Of a stretch of DNA of 64,000 nucleotides, positions 42,606-51,404 are shown one piece after another. The notes beneath the pieces are model-generated. The model made no database searches, had not been told where the DNA came from, and saw only the letters and a list, made by a program, of their open reading frames with translations. The DNA is from Alphaproteobacteria bacterium (GTDB lineage: Bacteria; Pseudomonadota; Alphaproteobacteria; Ferrovibrionales; Ferrovibrionaceae). The translations under genes and the position numbers were made by a program. The stretch lies in contig JAFKFH010000004.1 of NCBI GenBank assembly GCA_017307375.1, forward strand, positions 62,001 through 126,000, given 5' to 3'. Position 1 is the stretch's first letter, and each line of letters opens with the position of its first letter.

Positions 42606-43124
42606 TCAACCCGGCTCCAGCAGGCAGCGCAGCCCGGCCAGCAGCTGGACCGGGGTGGGCGGGCAGCCCGGAATGACCAGATCGACCTGGGTGAACGACG
42701 ACAGCGGCCCGGCCACGCCATAGGCGCCGGCGAATACCCCGGTCCCGGCGGCGCAGTCGCCGACGGCGACCACCCATTTCGGATCCGGCGTCGCCTCGAT
42801 CGCCCGGTGCAGCGCCTCGCGCATGTTGGTCGTGACCGGCCCGGTCACCAGCAACACGTCGGCGTGGCGGGGCGAGGCGACGAACTTCAGGCCGAGCCGT
42901 TCCAGGTCGTGGAAGGCATTGGCCAGGGCATGCAGTTCGAGTTCGCAGCCGTTGCACGACCCGGCGTCGACGGCGCGCAGCGCCAGCGACCGGCCGAGCC
43001 GCCGGCGGGCCGCCGAGTCCACGGCGGCTGCCAGCTGTGCCATGCCGGCAGGATCGGCGGGCGGCGCCCCCTCGGTCAGGCTGGGCGCGAACAGGCGGCG
43101 CAAGGTGATCGGCCACTGGCTCAC
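42606..43124 (-). CDS. hyfI: Hydrogenase-4-like small subunit (HyfI/NuoB family)
   Basis: The product is 172 residues from a GTG at 43124 that overlaps the hyfG stop as GTGA. It belongs to the NuoB/HycG/HyfI family that holds the proximal [4Fe-4S] cluster: the ligand cysteines are visible in SCNGCELELHAL, GDCAAGTG and IPGCPPTP. It docks against the large subunit at the base of a membrane arm and would deliver electrons at the site corresponding to N2 of complex I. The NuoB-type motif is intact even though the large subunit lacks nickel ligands. Confidence 0.88.
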   Translation of the reverse strand: MSQWPITLRRLFAPSLTEGAPPADPAGMAQLAAAVDSAARRRLGRSLALRAVDAGSCNGCELELHALANAFHDLERLGLKFVASPRHADVLLVTGPVTTNMREALHRAIEATPDPKWVVAVGDCAAGTGVFAGAYGVAGPLSSFTQVDLVIPGCPPTPVQLLAGLRCLLEPG

Positions 43125-44653
43125 AGGTCGACCCCGGCATAGGAACAGTTGAAGCTTTTGTTGCAGACGGGGAAGTCGGCGATGATGTTGCCCTCGATCG
43201 CGGCTTCCAGCAGCGGCCATTGGAACCAGCTGGGGTCGCGGGGGTGGCAGCGGCCGACCCTTCCGGCGGCGTCGAGCCGTACCCAGGTCATGATCTCGCC
43301 GCGGAAGCCTTCGACCAGGGCCAGGCCCTCGCCGGCGCGGGCCGGCATGGCCACGGCGATCGGCCCGCCCGGCAGGCCGTCGAGCAACGCGTCGATCAGG
43401 TCGAGACTGGCCTCGACCTCGCGGATCCGCACCCAGACCCGGGCGTTGACGTCGCCTTCGCCGAACAGCGGTATCGGCCAGTCGAGCTTGTCGTAGGGCG
43501 GGTAGGGGGCGGCCTTGCGGGCATCGACCGCCCGCAGCGACGCGCGGCCGACGAAACCACCCGCCGCGAAGCGATGGACCAGTTCGGGCCGGACCGTGCC
43601 GGTGCCGACCAGGCGGTCGGCGAGGCTCGCCTGATTGTCGTAGACGTCGATCAGCTTGCGGAACGCGGGCCGGATACCATGCACCAGCCGGCGCAGGACG
43701 CCGACCTGGTCGGCGTCGATATCGCCGGCGACGCCGCCCGGCACGATCCGGTCGAACATCAGGCGGTGGCCGAAGCACGCGGCGGCGGCGCGCAGGCAGC
43801 GTTCGCGCAAGACCCCGCATTCGGCGGACATGAAGGCATAGGCGACATCGTTGCAGATCGCCCCGATGTCGCCGAGGTGATTGGCGATGCGCTCGAGTTC
43901 GGCCATCACGGCGCGCAACCAGTCGGCCCGCGGCGGCGGGCGGATGTCGGCCGCGGCCTCGGCGGCACGGGCGAAGGCCAGGGCATGGGCCACCGCGCTG
44001 TCGCCCGAGATCCGGCAGGCGAGCCGCGCTGCATCGGCCGGGGCCAGCCCTTGCATCAGGCTCTCGATGCCCTTGTGCAGCCAGCCGAGCCGGGCTTCCA
44101 GCCGCACCACGGTTTCGCCGTTGGCGGTGAAGCGGAAATGGCCGGGTTCGATGATGCCGGCGTGGATCGGCCCCACGGGAACCTGGTGGAGCCCGTCGCC
44201 GGTGGCGGGCAGGAAGGCATAGGCCTCGGCCGTCGGGGCATCGGGCGGCGTCGCGACCGGATGGGGCGACAGCGGCCGGCGATCGGGCCAGCGCCCATGG
44301 TCGAGCCACGGGCGGGTATCGACCGCACCATCGGCCTCATGCCCCCAGAGATCGCGGATCACGCGTTCCAGGCGGATCGCACCGGGCCTGACCGGCGACA
44401 CCGCGGGATAGCGGCCGTCGATCACGGGCACGCTGGCGACGGCGACGCCGCCCTCGACCTCGTCGCGCAGGGCCATGTGGATCCAGTCGACATCGGCCCA
44501 CAGGCCCAGCAACGACCAGTCGGCCTCGGCCATGCGCTCGACCAGCAGCCGCCAGGCCGGCTGGTCGAGCTCGAAGCGGGTGCAGGGCCGATGCCAGGTG
44601 ACGATGGTGGCCGGGGCAAGATAGGTCAGCAGGTCGTCGGCCATGGCCCTCAT
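43121..44653 (-). CDS. hyfG: Hydrogenase-4-like large subunit without nickel-binding cysteines (Ehr type)
   Basis: The product is 510 residues and fuses a NuoC-like N-terminus with a NuoD/HycE-like body. In [NiFe] hydrogenases the site is held by CxxC pairs at RVCGICG and DPCxxC. Here the first reads R-I-S-G-D-S-A, with Ser216 and Ser219 replacing both Cys, and the C-terminus ends DFPVCNKSFNCSYAGVDL, with Cys497 and Cys503 five residues apart instead of CxxC. No mature nickel site is possible, so this is not a hydrogenase. It resembles the 'energy-converting hydrogenase-related' (Ehr) proteins, an evolutionary link between hydrogenases and complex I. Its electron acceptor is unknown. Confidence 0.85.
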   Translation of the reverse strand: MRAMADDLLTYLAPATIVTWHRPCTRFELDQPAWRLLVERMAEADWSLLGLWADVDWIHMALRDEVEGGVAVASVPVIDGRYPAVSPVRPGAIRLERVIRDLWGHEADGAVDTRPWLDHGRWPDRRPLSPHPVATPPDAPTAEAYAFLPATGDGLHQVPVGPIHAGIIEPGHFRFTANGETVVRLEARLGWLHKGIESLMQGLAPADAARLACRISGDSAVAHALAFARAAEAAADIRPPPRADWLRAVMAELERIANHLGDIGAICNDVAYAFMSAECGVLRERCLRAAAACFGHRLMFDRIVPGGVAGDIDADQVGVLRRLVHGIRPAFRKLIDVYDNQASLADRLVGTGTVRPELVHRFAAGGFVGRASLRAVDARKAAPYPPYDKLDWPIPLFGEGDVNARVWVRIREVEASLDLIDALLDGLPGGPIAVAMPARAGEGLALVEGFRGEIMTWVRLDAAGRVGRCHPRDPSWFQWPLLEAAIEGNIIADFPVCNKSFNCSYAGVDL

Positions 44654-46083
44654 CCCAGCATGCCCGCGATCTGCCGCAACCAGCCGACCAGCGGCGGCGG
44701 CAGGTACAGCCCCGCCGCCAGCACCAGCGCGAGATGGAGGTAGAGCGGTAGCGGCGGTGCGACGCGCAGATCCTTGGCGCCCTCGGGCGCGGGGGCGAAG
44801 GCGATCGACTGCAGATGCCGGATCAGGCCGCCGAAGGCGAGCAGCAGGCCCACGACGATCGCGGCGGCCAGCCAGGGCATGTGTTCGACCGCCGCGGTGA
44901 CCAGCATGAATTCGGCGGCAAAGATCCCGAACGGCGGCAGGCCCGCGATCGCCAGCACCGCGACGACCAAGCCCCAGCCGATCGCCGGATGGCGCGCGAC
45001 TGCGCCGGACAATGCCCGGATTTCCTGGCTGCCGCGCGACTGCGCCAGGCTGCCGACCGCGAAGAAAATCGCCGACTTGGTCAATGCGTGCATCGCCATG
45101 TGCAGCAGCCCGGCAAAGTTCGCGACCGGCCCGCCGATGCCGAAGGCGAGGGTGACGATGCCCATATGCTCGATCGACGAATAGGAGAACAGCTTCTTCA
45201 CGTCGCGCCGGCGATAGAGCGCGGCGCCGGCCACCAGCAGCGACAACAGGCCCAGCGCGATCATCAGCGGCCCGGTCGCGAGCGCCTGCGGATTGGCGCC
45301 GAGCAGCATCTTGAAACGCAAGAGTGCATAGAGCGCGACGTTGAGCAGCAGCCCGGACAGCACCGCCGAGATCGGCGTCGGCCCCTCGGCATGGGCGTCG
45401 GGCAGCCAGGCATGCAGCGGCACCAGCCCGGCCTTGGTGCCATAGCCGATCAGCAGGAAGACGAAGGCGATGTCGAGGATGGCGCCGTCGAAACGCGGCG
45501 CACGCAGCTGCAGCTCGGTCCAGGCCATGGCCTCGATGCCATGGAACTGCGCGGTCTGGGCGGCGAGGTAGACCAGGATGGTGCCGAACAGCGCCAGCGC
45601 GATGCCGACACCGCAGAGGATGAAATACTTCCATGCCGCCTCGATCGCCGGCTTGGTGCGGTAGAGCGAGACCATCAGTGCCGTGGTCAGCGTGGCGCCC
45701 TCGACCGCGACCCACATCAGCCCGATGTTGTTGGCGGTCAGCGCCAGCAGCATCGTCGCCATGAACGCCTGGAACATCGCATGGTAGAAGCGGATCTGCC
45801 AGGGGGCGAGCTGGCGGTGCCGCTGTTCGTGGCCGAGATAGCCGGCCGAATAGAGCGACGTGGTGAAGCCGGCGAAGGCGGTCAGCAGGATCAGATAGGC
45901 GTTGAGGTCGTCGACGAAGAACAGCGCGTCGGCAGTCCGCTCGCCCAGCGCCACGGCGATTGCCACACAGAAAGTCAGGCCCGAGGCCGCGATATTGCCG
46001 GCGGCGCCGGCGCGATAGCCCGGCAGCAGCGCCAGCAGCGCCGCGGCCGCGACGGGCAGGCCGAGCAGGGCCAGGATCGTCAT
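44650..46083 (-). CDS. hyfF: Hydrogenase-4-like antiporter-type subunit (HyfF/NuoL-M-N family)
   Basis: The product is 477 residues with about 13-14 membrane helices. It contains the proton-channel landmarks of the family: WVAVEGATLTTALMVSL (Glu in helix 5 type position), GYGTKAGLVPLHAWLPDAHAEGPTPISAVLSG (Lys in helix 7) and LFSYSSIEHMGIVTL. It likely moves protons or Na+ together with the other membrane subunits. Overlaps both neighbours by 4 nt. Confidence 0.9.
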   Translation of the reverse strand: MTILALLGLPVAAAALLALLPGYRAGAAGNIAASGLTFCVAIAVALGERTADALFFVDDLNAYLILLTAFAGFTTSLYSAGYLGHEQRHRQLAPWQIRFYHAMFQAFMATMLLALTANNIGLMWVAVEGATLTTALMVSLYRTKPAIEAAWKYFILCGVGIALALFGTILVYLAAQTAQFHGIEAMAWTELQLRAPRFDGAILDIAFVFLLIGYGTKAGLVPLHAWLPDAHAEGPTPISAVLSGLLLNVALYALLRFKMLLGANPQALATGPLMIALGLLSLLVAGAALYRRRDVKKLFSYSSIEHMGIVTLAFGIGGPVANFAGLLHMAMHALTKSAIFFAVGSLAQSRGSQEIRALSGAVARHPAIGWGLVVAVLAIAGLPPFGIFAAEFMLVTAAVEHMPWLAAAIVVGLLLAFGGLIRHLQSIAFAPAPEGAKDLRVAPPLPLYLHLALVLAAGLYLPPPLVGWLRQIAGMLG

Positions 46084-46742
46084 GGTCCGCGATCCCGCAC
46101 ATCTTCGAGGTAGTGCAGCTCGAGACTGTCGAAGCGCTCGCGGATCTGGAAGAAGAACACCCCGAAGATCAGGAAGGCGACCAGGACCGAGAAGGCCACG
46201 CTCATCTCGACGACGAGCGGCATGCCCTGGACGCCGACGGCGGCGAGGATCAGGCCGTTCTCCAGGCTCATGAACCCGATCACCTGGGTGACGGCATTGC
46301 GCCGGGTGATCATCATCAGCAGGCCAAGCAGGACCACGGCGAGCGCGATGGCGATGATCTCGCGGGTCAGCAGCGCCGAGCCGGCGGCGATCGGCAGCAC
46401 CAGCAGGATGGTCAGCGCCACCAGCGCGACCCCGGCCAGCATCGTCGGGGCGATGCCCAGCGCCGTCTCGATCGTGCGATGAATGCCGAGCCGGCGGATG
46501 ATGCGGTTCAGGGCCACCGGGATCACGACGGTCTTCAGCCCGAAGGCGATCGCCGCCGTCAGGTAGAGATGCGTGGCCGCCTGGACATGGGCCTGCCAGG
46601 CGGCGGCCAGCGCGATCACCAGGCCCTGGATCGCGAAGACCTTGACGACCGCCGACAGCCGCCGCTGGTAGAGCAGGGCAAAGGACATCAGCAGCGTCGT
46701 GCCGGCGAGCAGATGGGCGACGTCGTAGGCGAGCCCGGCCAT
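46080..46742 (-). CDS. hyfE: Hydrogenase-4-like membrane subunit (HyfE, NuoK-like C-terminus)
   Basis: The product is 220 residues with about seven membrane helices. The C-terminal half (AIALAVVLLGLLMMITRRNAVTQVIGFMSLENGLILAAVGVQGMPLVVEM) has the NuoK-like pattern with Glu in helices that form part of the proton path. It is 2 nt from hyfC and overlaps hyfF. Confidence 0.88.
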   Translation of the reverse strand: MAGLAYDVAHLLAGTTLLMSFALLYQRRLSAVVKVFAIQGLVIALAAAWQAHVQAATHLYLTAAIAFGLKTVVIPVALNRIIRRLGIHRTIETALGIAPTMLAGVALVALTILLVLPIAAGSALLTREIIAIALAVVLLGLLMMITRRNAVTQVIGFMSLENGLILAAVGVQGMPLVVEMSVAFSVLVAFLIFGVFFFQIRERFDSLELHYLEDVRDRGP

Positions 46743-46744
46743 CG

Positions 46745-47677
46745 TCAGAACCCGTGGCTGACGTAGAGATAGATGGTGGCGAGCATGCCCAGCACCACCG
46801 CGCCGCCGAGGAACTCCGGATAGCGGAAGACGCGCATCTTGGCGATGCCGACCTCGAACAGGGCCAGCGCCACTGCACCCGCCGCCAGCTTGGCGACGAA
46901 GATCGGCAGGGCCAGGGCCGTCAGCGCCGCGCCGGCCATGCCGAACGGCACGAACAGCGCCTGGATCAGGCTGAGCCAGACCACCAGCTTGAGCATCGAA
47001 GCCAGTTCGATGGCGGCGAGATGGCGCCCCGAATAGTCGAGCACCATGGCTTCGTGCACCATGGTCAGTTCGAGATGGGTCGCCGGGTTGTCGATCGGGA
47101 TCCGGCCGTTTTCGGCGACCGCGACGATGACGATGGCGACCAGCGCCATGCCGAGGCTGACGCGCAGGCCGACGGGCTGGGCAATGAAATGGGCCGAGAT
47201 TGCCGGCAGCGACGTGGTGTGGACCAGCACCGCGACGGTGAACACGACCAGCAGCATCGCCGGTTCGGCCAGCGCGCCGATCATCAGCTCGCGGCTGCTG
47301 CCGATGCCGCCGAAGGCGGTGCCGGCGTCGAGCCCGGCCAGCGCCAGCAGGAAGCGCGACAGGCCGAGGATGCCGGCGAGCACGATCAGGTCGCCGGCCT
47401 GGGCCAGCGGCAGGTCATAGGTGAAGGCCGGCACCATCGCGGCGGCCAGCCAGATCGCGGCCAGCTGCAGGTAGGGTACCGCCGTGTAGAGCGGGCCGGA
47501 GGTTTCCGCCACGATGGGCGTCTTCAGCATCAGCCGGCGCAGGTCGCGATAGGGTTGCCACGGGGCAGGACCGGCGCGGCCCAGCGCCCGCGCCTTCACC
47601 CAGCGCACCAGGCCGGTGATCGCGGGTGCCAGCGCAACGATCAGCACCAGATGGACGACCTGGGCAATCACGGTCAT
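46745..47677 (-). CDS. hyfC: Hydrogenase-4-like membrane subunit (HyfC/NuoH family)
   Basis: The product is 310 residues from the ATG at 47677, with about eight membrane helices. It has the NuoH-type acidic loop near ENGRIPIDNPATHLELTMVHEAMVLDYSG, equivalent to the EGE/quinone-channel region of complex I. As the anchor protein it links the soluble module to the antiporter-type subunits. Overlaps the hyfB stop by 4 nt. Confidence 0.9.
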   Translation of the reverse strand: MTVIAQVVHLVLIVALAPAITGLVRWVKARALGRAGPAPWQPYRDLRRLMLKTPIVAETSGPLYTAVPYLQLAAIWLAAAMVPAFTYDLPLAQAGDLIVLAGILGLSRFLLALAGLDAGTAFGGIGSSRELMIGALAEPAMLLVVFTVAVLVHTTSLPAISAHFIAQPVGLRVSLGMALVAIVIVAVAENGRIPIDNPATHLELTMVHEAMVLDYSGRHLAAIELASMLKLVVWLSLIQALFVPFGMAGAALTALALPIFVAKLAAGAVALALFEVGIAKMRVFRYPEFLGGAVVLGMLATIYLYVSHGF

Positions 47678-49662
47678 CGGCTGACCACCACGGCTGCCAG
47701 CAGGATCACCAGGGCTGCAAACATCAGCATCAGATGGCCGCGGATGGTCAACTGCTGCAGCCGCGCCGCCTGGGTCGCGACCAGCTCGATCCCCTGGTCG
47801 ATCCGGAGATAGATCCCCTGCCACAGCCGATCGGCGACGGCGAGCGTGTGCCGCGCCGGCGCCATGTCGCCGGGTTCGGGCATGGCCACGCTTTCGCGTG
47901 CGACGAACGCCGTCCGGCCGAATACCCGGCGCAGCGGCTGGGTCAGGCTGGCGGCGGTATACTGCGTCGCGGGCCTGATATCGGGAAAACCGCAATCCCA
48001 GGCCGGCGCCCGCCGCGCCGGCATCGGCGACAGCCGCCCGGCCGCCATCAGCACGATGGCCGCAAGGGCCAGGCCGGCCAGCGCCAGTGCGGTGGCCACG
48101 TAGGCCGTGTTCCCGGCAACCAGGCTGGCAAAGGGCAGGGCGACCACCGGGGCGGCCGGCGGCCCCAGCATCTGGACGACCGCCGGTCCGGCCAGCCCCG
48201 CGACCGCCGCCGGGAACAGTCCGAACAGCAGGCAGAGCCCCGCTGCCACCGCCATCGCCAGCCGCATCGCCGGCGCCACCTCATGCGCGGCCGCTGCCGC
48301 AGGGCTGCGCGGTCGGCCGAGGAAGGCGATGCCGTAGAGCCGGCAGGCGGCGGCGGCGGCGAGCGCCGCGGTCAGCGCGAAGGCGCCCGCCACCACCGGC
48401 AGGATGAACTTCAGCATGGGCGACGGCAGGGCGATACCGCCGATCAGCGCCTGGAACAGCAGCCATTCGCCGGCAAACCCGTTGAGCGGCGGCAGGGCGG
48501 CGAGCGCCAGTGCTGCGACCAGGAAGACCCAGCCGGTCTGGGGCATCACCCTGCCCAGCCCGCCCAGTTGTTCGAGGTCGCGCGAGCCGGTGGCGTGCAG
48601 CACCGCGCCGGCCCCCATGAACGACAGCGACTTGAACAGCGCGTGATTGAGCGCGTGGACCAGCGCGGCCGTCAGCGCAAGCCCGGCAAGGGCCGCAAGG
48701 CCCGACCCGGCGAACGCGAGGCTCAGCCCCAGCGCACCGGCGATGATGCCGATATTCTCGATCGTCGACCAGGCCAGCGCCGTTTTCATGTCGCGCTCGA
48801 TCAGCGCGAACAGGACGCCGACCAGTGCCGTGCCGGCACCGAGGACCAGCAGGATGCCGCCCCACCACCAGGCCGGCTGGCCGTTCAGGTCGAAGACGAG
48901 CCGGATCACGGCATAGAGGGCGATCTTGGTCATCGCCCCCGACATCAGCGCCGAGACGTGGCTGGGCGCCGCCGGGTGCGCCAGCGGCAGCCAGGCATGC
49001 AGCGGCACCAGTCCCGCCTTCGACCCCGCGCCGAACAGGACCAGCACGAAGACCACGAGGCTGCCGGCCCGCTGCGCGCGCAAGGCGGCGAAGTCATACC
49101 GATCGAGGCCGCCGGCCATCAGGCCGAAGGCGACGAGCAGCGCCAGCGCGCCCGCAACGGCCATGACCAGGTAGATCTGCGCCGCCCGGCGGGCCGCGGG
49201 ATCGTCGGGCCGGGCCAGGATCAGCGCCCAGGAGGCGAGCGACATGAATTCCCAGGCGACCAGGAACGAGAAGGCGTCGGCCGCCAGCGGCACCAGGTTC
49301 AGGCCGAACAGAAACAATTGAAAAGGCACCAGCCGACGCGCCGGCTGCGCCTCGCCGTGTTCATGCGCCACGGCATAGAGCGAGACGATCGCCCCGACGA
49401 GGTTGACGACCAGGAGGAAATAGGCCGAAAGCGGGTCGAGGGCGAGAACGGTCCAGCCCAGCGCGAAACCGATCGGCAGCCGCAGCTGTTCGGCCGCCGG
49501 GGTCCACAGCGCAGCCAGCGCCATCGCGGCATTGGCGGCGCACAGGATGGTCGAGCCGAGGCAGACGATCGCGGTTGCACGCGCGCCCAGCCGGATGGCG
49601 GCGAGGCCGAGGCCCGCCAGCACGAGAAAGCCGAGATCGGCGAGGGCGAGGCCCGTCAGCAT
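47674..49662 (-). CDS. hyfB: Hydrogenase-4-like antiporter-type subunit (HyfB/NuoL family)
   Basis: The product is 662 residues with about 15 membrane helices. Landmarks are FLVAWEFMSLASWALIL (Glu), GAGSKAGLVPLHAWLPLAHPAAPSHVSALMSGAMTKIALY (Lys and His line) and LAWSTIENIGIIAGALG. The long C-terminus, with WDCGFPDIRPATQYTAASLTQPLRRVFG, is typical of HyfB. It is the first gene of the operon. The operon order B-C-E-F-G-I lacks HyfA, HyfD and the ferredoxin-like HyfH of Escherichia coli hydrogenase-4. Confidence 0.92.
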   Translation of the reverse strand: MLTGLALADLGFLVLAGLGLAAIRLGARATAIVCLGSTILCAANAAMALAALWTPAAEQLRLPIGFALGWTVLALDPLSAYFLLVVNLVGAIVSLYAVAHEHGEAQPARRLVPFQLFLFGLNLVPLAADAFSFLVAWEFMSLASWALILARPDDPAARRAAQIYLVMAVAGALALLVAFGLMAGGLDRYDFAALRAQRAGSLVVFVLVLFGAGSKAGLVPLHAWLPLAHPAAPSHVSALMSGAMTKIALYAVIRLVFDLNGQPAWWWGGILLVLGAGTALVGVLFALIERDMKTALAWSTIENIGIIAGALGLSLAFAGSGLAALAGLALTAALVHALNHALFKSLSFMGAGAVLHATGSRDLEQLGGLGRVMPQTGWVFLVAALALAALPPLNGFAGEWLLFQALIGGIALPSPMLKFILPVVAGAFALTAALAAAAACRLYGIAFLGRPRSPAAAAAHEVAPAMRLAMAVAAGLCLLFGLFPAAVAGLAGPAVVQMLGPPAAPVVALPFASLVAGNTAYVATALALAGLALAAIVLMAAGRLSPMPARRAPAWDCGFPDIRPATQYTAASLTQPLRRVFGRTAFVARESVAMPEPGDMAPARHTLAVADRLWQGIYLRIDQGIELVATQAARLQQLTIRGHLMLMFAALVILLAAVVVSR

Positions 49663-49772
49663 TGGCTGGTCATCCTCCAGGCCTCGGCAGTAAGCAATGA
49701 TTCGCTTGCGCGGCGCAACGGCGATCAGCGACCATGGCGGCCCCGTTCGGTTCCAACGGAGAGCTTGCGCCG

Positions 49773-51122
49773 ATGACCCAGCCAGCCGCCACCCTGTTCG
49801 ATCGCACGCTGGACCGGCTGACGCGCGTGTTGCGCGATGTCGCCGGCAGCGCCCGCGTCCGCCTGACCGGCCAGTTGCGCCCCGACCTGCCCGACGACGA
49901 TCTCGTCCGCCTGAAGAAGCAGATCGACGACTGCCTGAACCATCCGGGCGGCGAGGTCAGCCAGCGGGCGCAGGCGGCCGCGCTCGGCCGCGCCTTCCTG
50001 GCCTTGAGCGGCGAGGGGCGGCGGCGGTTCTATACCATGCTGCTGAACGAATACGGCACCGAGCGCGAGGCGGTCGACGCCGCCATGGGTCAGGTGCAGG
50101 CTGCCGCCGATCCGGCCGCGCGGCACAAGGCCGAGCGCGCACTGGCCGCCTGCCTGCGGCCGCCCCGCCTGTCGCTGCTCACTCATTTCAACGCCCTGCC
50201 CGAGGGGGTGAAGTTTCTGGTCGACCTGCGCGCCGACCTGCAGGCGCATGTCAAGGACGACAGGGCGCTGAAACCGCTCGACGACGAACTGCGCGACCTG
50301 CTGGCCGGCTGGTTCGATATCGGTTTCCTCGATCTCGAGCGTATCACCTGGTCGGCATCGGCCACGCTGCTCGAGAAATTGATCGCCTACGAGGCGGTGC
50401 ATGAGATCCGGTCGTGGACGGACCTGAAGAACCGCCTCGATTCCGACCGGCGCTGCTTTGCCTTCTTTCACCCCCGCATGCCCGAGGAACCGCTGATCTT
50501 CGTCGAGGTCGCGCTGACCCAGGGCATTGCCGCCTCGGTCCAGGCGCTGCTCGACGAGCAGGCGCCGGCCTTGGATACCGCGCGGGCCGATACGGCCATC
50601 TTCTATTCGATTTCGAACTGCCAGCGCGGCCTGGCCGGGGTTTCGTTCGGCGATTTCCTGATCAAGCGGGTGGTCGACCGGCTGAGCCATGAGCTGCCGC
50701 AACTCAAGCTCTACTCGACGCTGTCGCCGATTCCCGGGTTCCGCGACTGGTTCGATCGGACCCAGGCGGCCGACCATCCGGCGCTGGCCGCGGGCCTGGC
50801 CGAGGCCGACTGGCATCTCGACCCCGCCCGCTCGGCGGCGCTGGCCGCCCCCCTGACCCGGCTTTGCGCCCGCTATCTGGCCGAGGAGAAGGCGAATGGC
50901 CGGGCACTGGACCGCGTCGCGCATTTCCATCTGTCGAACGGCGCCCGGATCGAGCAGGTCAACTGGCTGGGCGATACCTCGGCCGCCGGTCTCGCCCAAG
51001 CCTATGGCCTGATGGTGAACTACCGCTACAAGCTCGACGAGATCGACGGCAATCACGAAGCCTACGTGGCCGAGGGAACGGTCGCCACCTCGTCGGCCGT
51101 GCGCAAGCTTTTGAAAGGCTAG
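49773..51122 (+). CDS. Malonyl-CoA decarboxylase
   Basis: The product is 449 residues. It converts malonyl-CoA to acetyl-CoA and CO2. The family's conserved segments are there: EAVHEIRSWTDLKNRLDSDRRCFAFFHPRMPEEPLIFVEVALT, FYSISNCQRGLAGVSFGDFLIKRV and RVAHFHLSNGARIEQVNWLGD, in which the last His is the proposed catalytic base. An N-terminal helical domain precedes. The start at 49773 (GGAG 11 nt upstream) gives MTQPAAT; an in-frame ATG at 49734 lies closer to hyfB. The gene is divergent from hyfB, with about 110 bp between. It may serve malonate use or limit malonyl-CoA. No malonyl-CoA synthetase gene is next to it. Confidence 0.92.
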   Translation: MTQPAATLFDRTLDRLTRVLRDVAGSARVRLTGQLRPDLPDDDLVRLKKQIDDCLNHPGGEVSQRAQAAALGRAFLALSGEGRRRFYTMLLNEYGTEREAVDAAMGQVQAAADPAARHKAERALAACLRPPRLSLLTHFNALPEGVKFLVDLRADLQAHVKDDRALKPLDDELRDLLAGWFDIGFLDLERITWSASATLLEKLIAYEAVHEIRSWTDLKNRLDSDRRCFAFFHPRMPEEPLIFVEVALTQGIAASVQALLDEQAPALDTARADTAIFYSISNCQRGLAGVSFGDFLIKRVVDRLSHELPQLKLYSTLSPIPGFRDWFDRTQAADHPALAAGLAEADWHLDPARSAALAAPLTRLCARYLAEEKANGRALDRVAHFHLSNGARIEQVNWLGDTSAAGLAQAYGLMVNYRYKLDEIDGNHEAYVAEGTVATSSAVRKLLKG

Positions 51123-51231
51123 GTGCGAAACGCTTTCCAGGTGTTGCGCGCGTCAGTGGCGCGAACGCTTGCCCTGCGCTCTTTCGTTTTCGATTTGCGG
51201 GTGCTATAAGCCGTCGCTTTCCGGGCCTAAG

Positions 51232-51316
<85 letters not shown>

Positions 51317-51404
51317 ACAGCCCTATCGAGAAGGCGCCCTGCCGACCTGAGCGACGGCCGTCGCGCAACCCTTGACTGAGACAGAGAGACGATCGGATTC
51401 GACC

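Noticed and set aside
43121-44653. Calling the hyf-like operon a hydrogen-producing hydrogenase-4
   Set aside because: The large subunit lacks the cysteines that bind nickel, so hydrogenase activity is not supported.
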